Shown: positions 28,393 through 37,167 of the stretch, one piece after another | How positions within the stretch are numbered: position 1 is the stretch's first letter | Layout: each line of letters begins with the position of its first letter | Origin: Candidatus Rubrivivax defluviihabitans | Lineage (GTDB): Bacteria > Pseudomonadota > Gammaproteobacteria > Burkholderiales > Burkholderiaceae_C | Reading direction: 5' to 3' | Length of the DNA: 64,000 nucleotides | Assembly (NCBI GenBank): GCA_016709385.1 | Contig: JADJMW010000011.1 | Coordinates: 1-64,000, forward strand | Notes under the pieces: generated by a model | What the model was told of the DNA's origin: nothing | The model's input: only the letters and a program-made list of their open reading frames with translations | The model's database searches: none | Position numbers and translations under genes: made by a program

Positions 28393-29742
28393 CTATCGCT
28401 TGTGCTGGGCCAGCCAGCCTTCCAGGTAGTGGATGCTGGTGCCGCCTTCGACGAACTTGGCGTCGACCATCAGTTCGCGGTGCAGCGGGATATTGGTGTG
28501 GATGCCCTCGACCACGGTTTCCGAAAGCGCCGTGCGCATGCGCGCCAGCGCCTGGTCGCGCGTATCGCCGTGCACGATGATCTTGCCGATCATCGAATCG
28601 TAGTTGGGCGGCACGAAATAGTTCGTATAGACGTGCGAATCCACGCGCACGCCCGGGCCGCCGGGCGGGTGCCACAGGCTGATGCGGCCCGGCGACGGCG
28701 TGAACTTGTACGGGTCCTCGGCATTGATGCGGCATTCCAGCGCATGGCCGCGCATCTGGATGCTGCGCTGCGTGAACGGCAGCTTCTCGCCGGCGGCGAC
28801 GCGGATCTGCATCTGCACGATGTCGATGCCGGTGACCATCTCCGTCACCGGGTGCTCCACCTGCACGCGGGTATTCATCTCGATGAAGAAGAATTCGCCG
28901 TTCTCGAACAGGAACTCGAAGGTGCCCGCGCCGCGGTAGCCGATCTTCTTGCACGCCGCGGCGCAGCGGTCGCCGATGCGTTCGATGATGCGGCGCGGGA
29001 TGCCCGGCGCCGGCGCTTCCTCGATGATCTTCTGGTGCCGGCGCTGCATGGAACAGTCGCGCTCGCCCAGCCACACCGCGTTGCGGTAGGTGTCGGCCAG
29101 GATCTGGATCTCGATGTGGCGCGGGTTCTCGAGGAACTTCTCCATGTAGACCGCCGGGTTGCCGAAGGCGGCGCCGGCCTCGGACCGCGTCATCTGCACG
29201 GCATTGATGAGCGCGGCCTCGGTGTGCACCACGCGCATGCCGCGCCCGCCACCGCCGCCGGCGGCCTTGATGATGACCGGGTAGCCGATGGCACGCGCCT
29301 GGCGGATGACCTCCTTGTTGTCCTCGGGCAGCGTGCCTTCGCTGCCGGGCACGCAGGGCACGCCGCTCTTGATCATGGCCTGCTTGGCAGCGACCTTGTC
29401 GCCCATGATGCGGATCGACTCCGGCGTCGGCCCGATGAAGACGAAGCCGCTGCGTTCCACGCGCTCGGCGAAGCCGGCGTTCTCGCTCAGGAAGCCGTAG
29501 CCGGGGTGGATGGCCTCGGCATCGGTCACCTCGGCGGTGGCGATGATGGCCGGCATGTTCAGGTAGCTCAGCGTCGACGAGGCCGGGCCGATGCACACCG
29601 CCTCGTCGGCCAGCTTCACGTACTTGGCCTCGCGGTCGGCCTCGGAATAGACGATGACCGACTTGATGCCCATCTCGCGGCAGGCGCGCTGGATGCGCAG
29701 GGCGATTTCGCCGCGGTTGGCGATCAGGATCTTCTTGAACAT
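28393..29742 (-). CDS. accC: Acetyl-CoA carboxylase, biotin carboxylase subunit
   Basis: 449 residues, canonical. Motifs: start MFKKILIANRGEIALRI, the ATP-grasp glycine loop AAGGGGGRGMRVV, IEIQILAD, the metal/ATP glutamate region FFFIEMNTRVQVEHPVTE, and YDSMIGKIIVHG near the end. It carboxylates biotin on AccB using ATP and bicarbonate, the first half of malonyl-CoA formation for fatty acid synthesis. It lies 10 bases downstream of accB, with which it forms the usual accBC unit. Confidence 0.98.
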   Translation of the reverse strand: MFKKILIANRGEIALRIQRACREMGIKSVIVYSEADREAKYVKLADEAVCIGPASSTLSYLNMPAIIATAEVTDAEAIHPGYGFLSENAGFAERVERSGFVFIGPTPESIRIMGDKVAAKQAMIKSGVPCVPGSEGTLPEDNKEVIRQARAIGYPVIIKAAGGGGGRGMRVVHTEAALINAVQMTRSEAGAAFGNPAVYMEKFLENPRHIEIQILADTYRNAVWLGERDCSMQRRHQKIIEEAPAPGIPRRIIERIGDRCAAACKKIGYRGAGTFEFLFENGEFFFIEMNTRVQVEHPVTEMVTGIDIVQMQIRVAAGEKLPFTQRSIQMRGHALECRINAEDPYKFTPSPGRISLWHPPGGPGVRVDSHVYTNYFVPPNYDSMIGKIIVHGDTRDQALARMRTALSETVVEGIHTNIPLHRELMVDAKFVEGGTSIHYLEGWLAQHKR

Positions 29743-29752
29743 CGAGTCAGGC

Positions 29753-30205
29753 TCATTCGACGATGAACAGCGGCTGGCCGAATTCGACCGCCTGCCCGTT
29801 CTCGCACAGGATGCGCTTGAGCCTGCCGGCGCAGTCGGACTCGATCTCGTTCATGATCTTCATCGCCTCGATGATGCACACCGGCATGCCTTCCTTGACC
29901 TCGTCGCCGAGTTCGACGAAGGCCTTTGCACCCGGGCTGGCGGCGCGGTAGAAAGTGCCGACCATCGGCGACTTGATGACCTTGCCCTCGGGTTCGGCGG
30001 GCGCCTCGGCGGCCGGTGCGGCCAGCGCCACGGCGGGGGCCGGTGCGGCGGCGGGTGGCGGTGCGGACGCCGCGGCGTGCGCGGGCGCGGCGGCGCCGCC
30101 GGCCTTGACGATGCGCACCTTGCCCTCGGCTTCGGTGATCTCGAGCTCGGAGATATTCGACTCCGAGACGAGGTCGATCAAGGTCTTGAGTTTCCTCAGG
30201 TCCAT
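29753..30205 (-). CDS. accB: Biotin carboxyl carrier protein of acetyl-CoA carboxylase
   Basis: 150 residues. The N-terminal helix (MDLRKLKTLIDLVSESNISE) is followed by a 40-residue Ala/Pro linker and the biotinyl domain, with EAMKIMNE and the biotinylated lysine at K116. The thumb region SPMVGTFYRAASPGAKAF is present. It carries the carboxyl group between AccC and the AccAD transferase. The start of this gene is preceded by AGGAG-like sequence (minus strand GAGTCCGTCGCC), moderately strong. aroQ lies 62 bases upstream. Confidence 0.98.
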   Translation of the reverse strand: MDLRKLKTLIDLVSESNISELEITEAEGKVRIVKAGGAAAPAHAAASAPPPAAAPAPAVALAAPAAEAPAEPEGKVIKSPMVGTFYRAASPGAKAFVELGDEVKEGMPVCIIEAMKIMNEIESDCAGRLKRILCENGQAVEFGQPLFIVE

Positions 30206-30267
30206 GGCGACGGACTCCTCATCAATTCGTTGTTATGGCGGCGCGACGGGCGGAATGGCCCGGCGCC

Positions 30268-30714
30268 TCAGGCGGCGGCGGTGGTGCGCAGCGACAGCAG
30301 GTGCTGCAGCGCCAGCCGGTAGCCGTTGGCGCCCAGGCCGCAGATCACCCCCAGCGCCAGGTCCGACAGGTAGGAATGGTGGCGGAAGGGCTCGCGGCGG
30401 TGGATATTCGACAAGTGGACCTCGATGAATGGCAGCGCCACGCCGGCCAGCGCGTCGCGCAGCGCCACGCTGGTGTGGGTCAGGCCACCCGGGTTGATGA
30501 TGACGTGGCCGGTGCCGTCCTCGCGCGCGGCGTGGATGCGGTCGATCAACGCGCCTTCGTGGTTGCTCTGGAAGCTGCGCAGCTTCGCGCCGGCATTTGC
30601 TGCCATCGTTGCCAGTTCTTCGTCGATCTGGGCCAGCGTGGTCAGGCCATAGACCCCCGGCTCGCGTATGCCGAGCAGGTTGAGATTGGGACCGTGGAGA
30701 ACGAGGATGCTCAT
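30268..30714 (-). CDS. aroQ: Type II 3-dehydroquinate dehydratase
   Basis: 148 residues, standard size. Motifs: VLHGPNLNLLGIREPGVYG with the catalytic tyrosine, FQSNHEGALIDRI, VIINPGGLTHTSVALRDAL, and FIEVHLSNIHRREPFRHHS with the catalytic histidine region. It dehydrates 3-dehydroquinate in the shikimate pathway. A second shikimate gene, aroE, is 2 kb away on the same strand. The start at 30714 is the only in-frame ATG before the conserved region. The gene is 128 bases after the tlpA stop. A promoter in that gap is likely but not obvious. Confidence 0.97.
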   Translation of the reverse strand: MSILVLHGPNLNLLGIREPGVYGLTTLAQIDEELATMAANAGAKLRSFQSNHEGALIDRIHAAREDGTGHVIINPGGLTHTSVALRDALAGVALPFIEVHLSNIHRREPFRHHSYLSDLALGVICGLGANGYRLALQHLLSLRTTAAA

Positions 30715-30842
30715 ATGGATGTGCCGAAGTTGGCGCCGAGTCGCGGACTTTACGCTTTTTGCCGACCGTTCAAAGCGGCTGGCCGCAGCTTGCGGCAGAA
30801 CCGGCCTCGGCGGGCAGAATCGGCCCGCGCCCGCGGCAAGGC

Positions 30843-31367
30843 TTACATCGCGCCCGCCCAGCGCACCAGTTCGTCGAAGCTCGTCTCGCCCAGCTTGCGG
30901 TGCGCGATGAGGCCTTCGCGGTCGAACACCACCGTGAACGGCAGCCCGCCGCTGGTATTGCCGAGCTGGCGGCTCAGGTCGGTGCCGCCGAGTCCGGCCA
31001 TCGCAATGGCATAGCCGACCGGGGTGCGGGCCAGGAATTCGCGCACCGGCTGCACCCGGTCCACGGCCAGCCCCAGCACCTGCCAGCCGCGGCCCGCGAA
31101 TTCGCGCTGGAAGCGGTCGATCTCGGGCATCTCCTTCACGCACGGCGGGCACCAGGTGGCCCAGAAATTCAGCACCAGCGGCTGGCCGCGCAGCGACGCC
31201 ATGGCCAGCGGCGTGCCGTCGGGCCGCTCGAAGCTCATCTGCCACAGGCCGCCGGTGCTGGCGTGCACATGCGCCTGGCGGCGGCTGTCGCTGAAGCCGC
31301 GCCAGCCGATGCCGGCGAGCGCCGCCCCGGCACCGGCGCCGGCGATGAGCCAGGTGCGCCGCTTCAT
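30843..31367 (-). CDS. TlpA-family periplasmic thiol-disulfide oxidoreductase
   Basis: 174 residues. The N-terminus is basic with a hydrophobic segment (MKRRTWLIAGAGAGAALAGIG), a signal peptide or membrane anchor. The thioredoxin fold has the active site FWATWCPPCVKEMPEI (CPPC), and LPFTVVFDREGLI with the cis-proline. TlpA/ResA-type proteins keep periplasmic cysteines reduced, for example those of cytochrome c haem sites. The ATG overlaps the upstream stop in ATGA, making it the last gene of the coupled chain tonB-aroE-mtgA-unknown-tlpA. Confidence 0.92.
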   Translation of the reverse strand: MKRRTWLIAGAGAGAALAGIGWRGFSDSRRQAHVHASTGGLWQMSFERPDGTPLAMASLRGQPLVLNFWATWCPPCVKEMPEIDRFQREFAGRGWQVLGLAVDRVQPVREFLARTPVGYAIAMAGLGGTDLSRQLGNTSGGLPFTVVFDREGLIAHRKLGETSFDELVRWAGAM

Positions 31368-31945
31368 GCACCCTCCGCCAGCAGCCGCTGCAAGGCGGCC
31401 AGGTCGCCGCGCCAGCTGCGGCCGCGCGCGTCGGGCTTGAGCGCGCCGCGCAGGTCGTCGTGGTCGTGCAGGCTCAGGTGCACCGTCACCGGCTCGCCCA
31501 AAGCGCGGCTGGGCGTGGCCACGCTGAGCACGTTCAGCGGTTCGCGTCCCGGGCGGTCGACGGCGCCGCTGTCGTAGGGCTCGCCGGCGTTGACGAGGGC
31601 GATCTCGGCGGCCTTGGCATCGTCGCAATACAGGTCGATGAGCACCGCCGAATGCCGGGTGGCGGTGCCGCGCCACGCCGCGCCGGCCAGGTGCGGGCGG
31701 AAAGCCGCCAGCCGCTGCATCCACAGCAGCGCCACCTCGCGCAGCGCGCGCAGCTCGGCCGGCTGGGTGTCGGCGCAGAAAAGCTGGATATGTTCACGCA
31801 CCGCGTCCTCCACCTCTTCGTTGCTCGGCAGTTCGGCGCGCCGGCCGTGGTCGCGGCCGGCCTTGCGCTTGGCGGCGGCATATTCCATGCCCTCCTCGAC
31901 GACCAGTCGCGCGGCGGCGGCGGCGATCTCCTCACTCACGCTCAT
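31364..31945 (-). CDS. Conserved protein of unknown function between mtgA and tlpA
   Basis: 193 residues, cytoplasmic, helical at the N-terminus (EEIAAAAARLVVEEGMEYAA) and with a mixed C-terminal half. The segment RGTATRHSAVLIDLYCDDAK (about residue 88) recalls the G-S/T ... D-x-D pattern of nucleotidyltransferase folds, but the metal residues are not fully in place. I treat that as a weak hint. Relatives in Burkholderiales occur at this location and are sometimes mislabelled 'UDP-N-acetylmuramate--alanine ligase', although no Mur motif is present. Start and stop both overlap neighbours in ATGA. The frameshifted mtgA frame reads straight into this gene in frame. Confidence 0.75.
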   Translation of the reverse strand: MSVSEEIAAAAARLVVEEGMEYAAAKRKAGRDHGRRAELPSNEEVEDAVREHIQLFCADTQPAELRALREVALLWMQRLAAFRPHLAGAAWRGTATRHSAVLIDLYCDDAKAAEIALVNAGEPYDSGAVDRPGREPLNVLSVATPSRALGEPVTVHLSLHDHDDLRGALKPDARGRSWRGDLAALQRLLAEGA

Positions 31946-32695
31946 GGCAACTCCACCGCCCCCATGCGCGCCACGATGGTGGCGGCGCGGCCCGCCACGT
32001 AGGCCGAGCCGGGGCGCTTCTCGAAGCGCTTGGGCGCCGGCAGCATGACCGCCAGCCGCGCCGCCTGCAGCGGCGACAACCGCGCCGCGTCGACGCGAAA
32101 ATAGTGCCGCGCCGCGGCCTGGGCGCCGAAGATGCCCTCGCCCCACTCGACGTTGTTGAGATAGATCTCCAGGATGCGCTGCTTGCCCAGCAGGGTTTCC
32201 AGCATCAGCGTGAGCGCCAGCTCCTGGGCCTTGCGCCAGCACCGTGCGCTCGCCCGACAGCAGCAGGTTCTTCGCCAGTTGCTGGGTGATCGTCGAACCG
32301 CCGACGATCTTCGGCTGCGGCGCCCGTTCGGGCTGGCGCCGCGCCGCCCGGGCGGCACGCTCCTCGGCGCGCTGGTTGCGTTCCCAGGCCTTCTCGATGG
32401 CGTCCCACTCGACGCCGGAATGGTCGGCGAAGCCGGCATCCTCGCTGGCGATGACGGCGCGCTTGAGGTGGTTCGAGAGGCGGTCGTCGGCGACCCAGTC
32501 CTGGCTCCAGAGGATGCGCCCCTGCTCGGTGAGCAGCCGCCAGGCCTCGCTGCGCTGGAAGGCGGTGGACTGCGGGTCGACCAGGGTCATGAGGCCGATG
32601 CGCAGCACGAAGACGAGTTGCAGCGCCACGGCGCTGAGCAGCAGCAGCGCCAGCAGCCGCCACAGCTGCGCGGCCCAACCCGGCCCGGACTTCAT
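31942..32695 (-). pseudogene. mtgA: Monofunctional peptidoglycan transglycosylase, disrupted by a one-base frameshift
   Basis: The N-terminal part (from the ATG at 32695) has a membrane anchor (WRLLALLLLSAVALQLVFVL), the catalytic SEDAGFADHSGVEWDAI and the second motif KIVGGSTITQQLAKNLLLSG. At about 32234-32245 the reading frame is lost. The proper continuation (RKAQELALTLMLETLLGKQR, then ILEIYLNNVEWGEGIFGAQA and YVAGRAATIVARMGA) is in another frame, ending in TGA at 31942. The span of 754 bases is one more than a multiple of three, so one extra base (GTGCTGGCGCAAG) explains it. If unrepaired, the N-terminal half would be fused in frame to the next gene. This may be a real mutation or a sequencing error. 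The enzyme polymerises glycan strands from lipid II. Confidence 0.88.
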
Positions 32696-33573
32696 GGTGC
32701 CGCCGCCAGGCTGGCCCGCAGCGCCTGCAGCACCGGCGCCGTGAGGGGGCGCACGCCGCGCCAGACGAAGAACGACTCGGCCGCCTGCTCCACCAGCATG
32801 CCCAGGCCGTCGCGGGCGCCGGCACCGGCCGCGCGCGCCCAGGCCAGGAAGGGTTCGGCCGCGGCGCCGTACATCAGGTCCACCGCCAGCGCGCCGGGGG
32901 CCAGCACCGAGGCCGGCACCGGCGAGGCCTGGCCTTGCAGGCTGCTGGCGCTGGCGTTGAGCACCATGTCGAAGGCCGTGCCGGGGCTGTCCAGGCTGCA
33001 GGCCGACAGCGGCACGCCCTGCGCCTGTGCCACCGCGGCATGGCGGTCCACCAGCGCCTGCGCCTTCTGCGCCGTGCGGTTGGCCACCACCACCTCGGCC
33101 GGCCGCGCCGCCAGCAGCGGCCCCAGCACGCCGGCGCCGGCGCCGCCGGCACCCACCAGCAGCACGCGCCGGCCGGCCAGCGGCCGGCCGGCATGGACTT
33201 CGATGTCGCGCACCAGGCCCACGCCGTCGGTGTTGTCGGCCCACCAGCCCTCGGCGTCGAAGCGCAAGGTATTGGCGGCACCGGCCAGCGCGGCGCGCTC
33301 GCTGCAGCGCGCGGCCAGCCGCAGCGCCTCGAACTTGAACGGCACGGTGACGTTGCAGCCGCGGGCCCGGCCGCCATGGCCGTCAGGGTCGCCGGTGGCG
33401 AACTCGCGCAGCGCGCCGGCAAAGCCGCCCAGCGGGCACAGCACGCGGTCGTATTCCATATGCTGCCCGGTCTGGCGCGCGAACTCGGCATGGATGAAGG
33501 GGCTGCGGCTATGCGCCACCGGATTGCCGAGCACGGCGTAACGGTCGGGGCCGGGTTGCGGTGGCAGGCTCAT
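32692..33573 (-). CDS. aroE: Shikimate dehydrogenase
   Basis: 293 residues. The substrate domain has YAVLGNPVAHSRSPFIHAEF and NVTVPFKFEALRLA with the catalytic lysine. AANTLRFDAEGWWADNTDG binds shikimate. The NADP domain has VLLVGAGGAGAGVLGPLL with VVVANRTAQKAQALV. It reduces 3-dehydroshikimate with NADPH. It is placed between tonB and mtgA, with ATGA overlaps at both ends. Confidence 0.96.
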   Translation of the reverse strand: MSLPPQPGPDRYAVLGNPVAHSRSPFIHAEFARQTGQHMEYDRVLCPLGGFAGALREFATGDPDGHGGRARGCNVTVPFKFEALRLAARCSERAALAGAANTLRFDAEGWWADNTDGVGLVRDIEVHAGRPLAGRRVLLVGAGGAGAGVLGPLLAARPAEVVVANRTAQKAQALVDRHAAVAQAQGVPLSACSLDSPGTAFDMVLNASASSLQGQASPVPASVLAPGALAVDLMYGAAAEPFLAWARAAGAGARDGLGMLVEQAAESFFVWRGVRPLTAPVLQALRASLAAAP

Positions 33574-34424
33574 TGCGCCATCGGCTGGGTTTCCAGCCCC
33601 TCGTCACGCGTGAAGCGGAAACGCGAGGTGACCACGATCTGGTCGGCCTGCGCGCGCATGGCCGGGCTGAAGGGGCCGAAGGGCGAGGCCGCGTGCACGA
33701 TGGCCACCGCCTGCTGGTCGAGCCGGCGCGAGGCGGAAGGGCGCACGATCTCGGCCTCGACGACGCGGCCGGCGGCGTCGACGGTGACGTTCATCGTCAG
33801 CTCGCCGTAGAGCTTGCGGCCGTTGGCTTCCGGAAAGTTGCGCGTGCCGCGCTCCTCGATGCGCCGGCGCAGGCCGTCGTAGTACAGCGCATACACCGCC
33901 TCGCGCGTGGCCGGGCTGATATAGCGCTTCTTGGGTCGCGCATTCTGCTCGTTGATGCGCTTCTCGATCTCGGCCAGCAGCTGCAGCAGCTGGCGCCGGC
34001 GTTCGTCCTGCTCGCGCTCCTTCGGGTCGCCGGCTTCGCGCTGCGGGTCCGGGGGCGGCATCGCGGCCAGTTCGCGGCGGATCTGTGCCAGCAGCTGCTG
34101 TTGTTGCTGCTGCATTTCGTCGATGCGGCGGCGCGCGTCTTCGGCCGCGTCGCCGATGGCCACCGTGGCCGCCACCGGCAGCGGCGAGGTGGCGCGGCCG
34201 CGCTCGGCCTCACCGCCGCCGGCCAGGTGGACCTGCGCGATGGCCTGCGCCTGGGCCGGCGGCTCGCTGCTGCGTGCATTGACCAGGATCACCTCCAGCG
34301 GCGTGTCGCGGAAGGCGCGGTTGAAGCCCTCGGGGTCGACGAAGCGCACCGCCAGCAGCACGCCATGCACGGCGGCCGAGGCCAGCAGCGCCCAGTGCAG
34401 CGTGGAGAGCTTGCGCCAGTGCAT
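33570..34424 (-). CDS. TonB-family energy transducer
   Basis: 284 residues. The N-terminal anchor WALLASAAVHGVLLAVRFV (about residues 11-29) is followed by a charged, helical periplasmic stem with a polyglutamine stretch (DEMQQQQQQLLAQIRREL, a likely coiled coil). The C-terminal TonB domain includes the repeated strand pattern YGELTMNVTVDAAGRVVEAE and LDQQAVAIVHAASPFGPF. TonB links the proton motive force to outer-membrane receptors. No exbB/exbD or receptor genes are nearby. It lies 13 bases after the RNase gene and overlaps aroE. Confidence 0.9.
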   Translation of the reverse strand: MHWRKLSTLHWALLASAAVHGVLLAVRFVDPEGFNRAFRDTPLEVILVNARSSEPPAQAQAIAQVHLAGGGEAERGRATSPLPVAATVAIGDAAEDARRRIDEMQQQQQQLLAQIRRELAAMPPPDPQREAGDPKEREQDERRRQLLQLLAEIEKRINEQNARPKKRYISPATREAVYALYYDGLRRRIEERGTRNFPEANGRKLYGELTMNVTVDAAGRVVEAEIVRPSASRRLDQQAVAIVHAASPFGPFSPAMRAQADQIVVTSRFRFTRDEGLETQPMAQ

Positions 34425-34437
34425 CGTTGCGGTGGGG

Positions 34438-36480
34438 TCAGGCCGGGCTCGCGGCGGCCTCGGCGCCGGCGGCGCCTTCGTCCAGGTCGATGGCGAGGGT
34501 GAGCGGTCCGCTGGCCTCGACCTCGTCGTCTGCGCCTTCTTCCTCGGCTCCGGCCACCGCTGCCGCCACGTCGAGCCGCGCCGCCAGTACGGCGTGCAGG
34601 TCCAGCGTCAGCAGGTCCATGCCGGTGATGCGCGCGCGCACGCGGCTGCCGCGCGGCAGGCTCTCGGTGCCGGGCAGGCGGAAGACCAGCGGCAGCGTCT
34701 CGGCACGCACCAGGCCGTCCTTCATGACCGCGGCTTCGAGCTCGGCCACGGCCTGCTGCTGCAACCAGCGCAGCGTCCAGTAGCGCTCGATGGCCTGCTG
34801 GAAGCCGTTGTAGGCGCCGTAGGCGGCGTCGAAGGCCGAGATCACCGAGAACAGCGCCGCGTCCTTGGGCCGGAAGGGTGCGGCCAGCGCGGCCGTGCGG
34901 CCATGGCGCGCACAGGCGATGATCTGCCACTGGTTGACCAGGTCCACGTAGCGCCGCAGCGGCGAGGTGGACCAGGCGTACTGCGCCACGCCCATGCCGG
35001 CGTGCGGCGCCGGCTTGGTGCCCATGCGCACCTTCACGCCCGGTGCCATGCTGGCCTGGCTGCGATAGATGCCGGGCACGCCGTGCTCGGCCAGCCAGCC
35101 GCCCCAGGTGCTGTTGGCCAGGATCATGGCCTCGCTGACGATCAGGTCCAGCGGCGCGCCGCGGCGCCGCGTGGTGATCTGCACCGCCTCGTGGCCGTCG
35201 GGCTCGGTCCCGTCGTCGTTGCGCTCCAGGCGGAAGTTGTAGTCGGGCCGGTTGAACAGCTCCGGCTTGCCGCGCACCACCTCGCGCCGGGCCTTCAGCG
35301 CGCGCGCCAGGCGGAAGCAGAAGGCGAGCTCGGCGGCAAACGGATATTCCGCCACCGCCTCGCCGGTGAGCGAGGCTTCGGTGATCACTTCGTCGAGCTG
35401 GTCGTGGCGCAGGTTGGCGGCGATCGGCACGCGTTCGATGCGGGTCTCGGTGCCGCGCACCTCCAGCGTGGCCTCGTCCAGCGTCACGTACAGGCTTAAG
35501 CCCGGGCAGTCGCTGCCTTCGAGCAGCGTGTAGGCCTGCACCACGGCGTCGGGCAGCATGGTGATCTTCCAGCCCGGCATGTAGACGGTGGAAAGCCGCT
35601 CGCGCGCCACCTGGTCCAGCGGCGAATCGGGCGCGATGGCCAGGCCGGGCGCGGCGATGTGGATACCCAGGATCACCGTGCCCTGGCCGAGGCCGGTGAC
35701 CGACAGCGCATCGTCGATTTCGGTGGTGGCCGAATCGTCGATGGAAAACGCCTGCACCGGTGCCAGCGGCAGGGCTTCCCTGACCTCGGGTGCGGCCAGC
35801 CCGGGCGGGAAGGCGTGGCCCTTGGGAAACTGCTCGAAAAGGAAGCGCCGCCAGTGGAACTGGTAGGCGCTGTCGATGGCGCCGGCAACCTTCAGCAGGT
35901 CCAGCGGTGCGCGCTGCGAGCGCTTGGCAGCCTCGACCACGGCCTTGTACTCGGGCGCATTCTTGTCGGGCTTGAAGAGGATGCGGTAGAGCTGCTCGCG
36001 CACCGGCGCCGGGCACTGGCCCAGCACCAGTTCGCCGGCCCAGGTCTCGATCTGCGCCGCCAGCGCTTTCTTGCGCTCGATGCCCAGCAACGCCGCCTTC
36101 ACGATCTCTTCCGGCGCCTTCCTGAACAAGCCCTTGCCGAGGCGGCGGAAATAGTGCGGCGCGTCGAACAGCCGCAGCAGCGCCGCGGCCTGCTTCTCGG
36201 GGCCGGCCTGGGCGTCGAAATAGTCGCGCGCCAGGTCGGCGAAGCCGAATTCGGATTCGGGCGCGAATTCCCAGGCCAACGCGAGGTCGATCTCGCCCGC
36301 AAGCGATTGCGCCCGCGCCATCAGCTCGGTGGGCGCGGGTTGTTCGAAGCGCAGCATCACCTGGGCCACCTTGACCTTGACGCGCTTGCCGGATTCCAGT
36401 TCCACCTGCACCGAACTGTCGGTCTCGGACATCAGGCGGCCGGCGTGGAATTTGCCGGATTCTTCGAAGAGGGCGTACAT
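34438..36480 (-). CDS. RNB-domain 3'-5' exoribonuclease (RNase II/R type)
   Basis: 680 residues from the ATG at 36480 (MYALFEESGKFHAGRLMSE), where the conserved N-terminal domain begins. The catalytic RNB block FSIDDSATTEIDDALSV (about residue 245) carries the aspartates for metal binding. VYMPGWKITMLPDAVVQAY, WSTSPLRRYVDLVNQ and a C-terminal S1-like region (VRARITGMDLLTLDLHAVLA) follow, with an acidic tail. It degrades RNA from the 3' end. The N-terminal region is not the classic pair of cold-shock domains of enteric RNase II, and in Burkholderiales such proteins are annotated simply as RNB-domain ribonucleases, so I give no symbol. It is co-directional with tonB. Confidence 0.92.
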   Translation of the reverse strand: MYALFEESGKFHAGRLMSETDSSVQVELESGKRVKVKVAQVMLRFEQPAPTELMARAQSLAGEIDLALAWEFAPESEFGFADLARDYFDAQAGPEKQAAALLRLFDAPHYFRRLGKGLFRKAPEEIVKAALLGIERKKALAAQIETWAGELVLGQCPAPVREQLYRILFKPDKNAPEYKAVVEAAKRSQRAPLDLLKVAGAIDSAYQFHWRRFLFEQFPKGHAFPPGLAAPEVREALPLAPVQAFSIDDSATTEIDDALSVTGLGQGTVILGIHIAAPGLAIAPDSPLDQVARERLSTVYMPGWKITMLPDAVVQAYTLLEGSDCPGLSLYVTLDEATLEVRGTETRIERVPIAANLRHDQLDEVITEASLTGEAVAEYPFAAELAFCFRLARALKARREVVRGKPELFNRPDYNFRLERNDDGTEPDGHEAVQITTRRRGAPLDLIVSEAMILANSTWGGWLAEHGVPGIYRSQASMAPGVKVRMGTKPAPHAGMGVAQYAWSTSPLRRYVDLVNQWQIIACARHGRTAALAAPFRPKDAALFSVISAFDAAYGAYNGFQQAIERYWTLRWLQQQAVAELEAAVMKDGLVRAETLPLVFRLPGTESLPRGSRVRARITGMDLLTLDLHAVLAARLDVAAAVAGAEEEGADDEVEASGPLTLAIDLDEGAAGAEAAASPA

Positions 36481-36579
36481 CGATCGGATTGTCGCTGCTC
36501 GGCGCCCAGCCCCCCGCGGCGGGCGCGGGTTGGCCGGGGCGCGCCGGCGCGGCACCGCCGGCGGCGCAGCGGCTGGCCT

Positions 36580-37167
36580 TCAGTCACACAGTCGCAGGAA
36601 GCTCAGGATGTGGGGCAGGTGCTCGTCGAAGTCCGACAGCGCATGGTCGCCGCCTTCGAGCAGGCGCATCTGCGCGCCGGCGTAGCGCGCGGCCATCTCG
36701 CGCCAGTCCAGCACCTCGTCGCCCTTGGCGATGACGGCGAAGAACCGTTCCGGGTGGGTGATCGCCGGCACGACCAGATCGCGCAGTTCGTCGACGTATT
36801 CGGCGCGAAAGAAGAAATGCTGCTCCGGGTCGTGGAAGGCGGTCAGCTCGCCGATATAGGCCGCCAAGTCGCGCGCCGGGTCCACCGCCGGGTTCAGCAG
36901 CACCGCCGGCCAGCCCGTGGCCTGGGCCACGGCCGTGGCGTAGAAGCCACCCAGCGAACTGCCCAGCACGGCCGAGCTGGCTGCCGGCCAGGCTTCGATG
37001 CCTTGCCGCACCAGCGCCATCGCCGCGCGCGGCGACGGCGGCAGCTGCGGGCACCACCAGTGCACTTCGGGCCGGTGCGCCGCCAGCCAGGCCTGCAGCC
37101 GCTGCGCCTTGAAGGAGCGGGGCGACGAGCGAAAGCCGTGCAGGTAGAGCAGGTGCGTGGGCGTCAC
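36580..37167 (-). CDS. YqiA/YcfP family alpha/beta-fold hydrolase
   Basis: 195 residues from a GTG overlapping the mpl stop (GTGA). It starts with HLLYLHGFRSSPRSFKAQRL, the oxyanion region, then the nucleophile elbow VLGSSLGGFYAT (serine in GSSLGG), and late histidine GGDHALSDFDEH with aspartates. These fit the small esterase YqiA group (UPF0227-like). The natural substrate is unknown. It is co-transcribed with mpl. About 100 bases separate it from the RNase gene. Confidence 0.88.
   Translation of the reverse strand: MTPTHLLYLHGFRSSPRSFKAQRLQAWLAAHRPEVHWWCPQLPPSPRAAMALVRQGIEAWPAASSAVLGSSLGGFYATAVAQATGWPAVLLNPAVDPARDLAAYIGELTAFHDPEQHFFFRAEYVDELRDLVVPAITHPERFFAVIAKGDEVLDWREMAARYAGAQMRLLEGGDHALSDFDEHLPHILSFLRLCD

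Noticed and set aside
32230..32250. Programmed ribosomal frameshift as an explanation for mtgA
   Set aside because: No slippery heptamer or A-rich run is seen at the junction (GTGCTGGCGCAAGG), and mtgA is not known to use recoding. Mutation or sequencing error is simpler.
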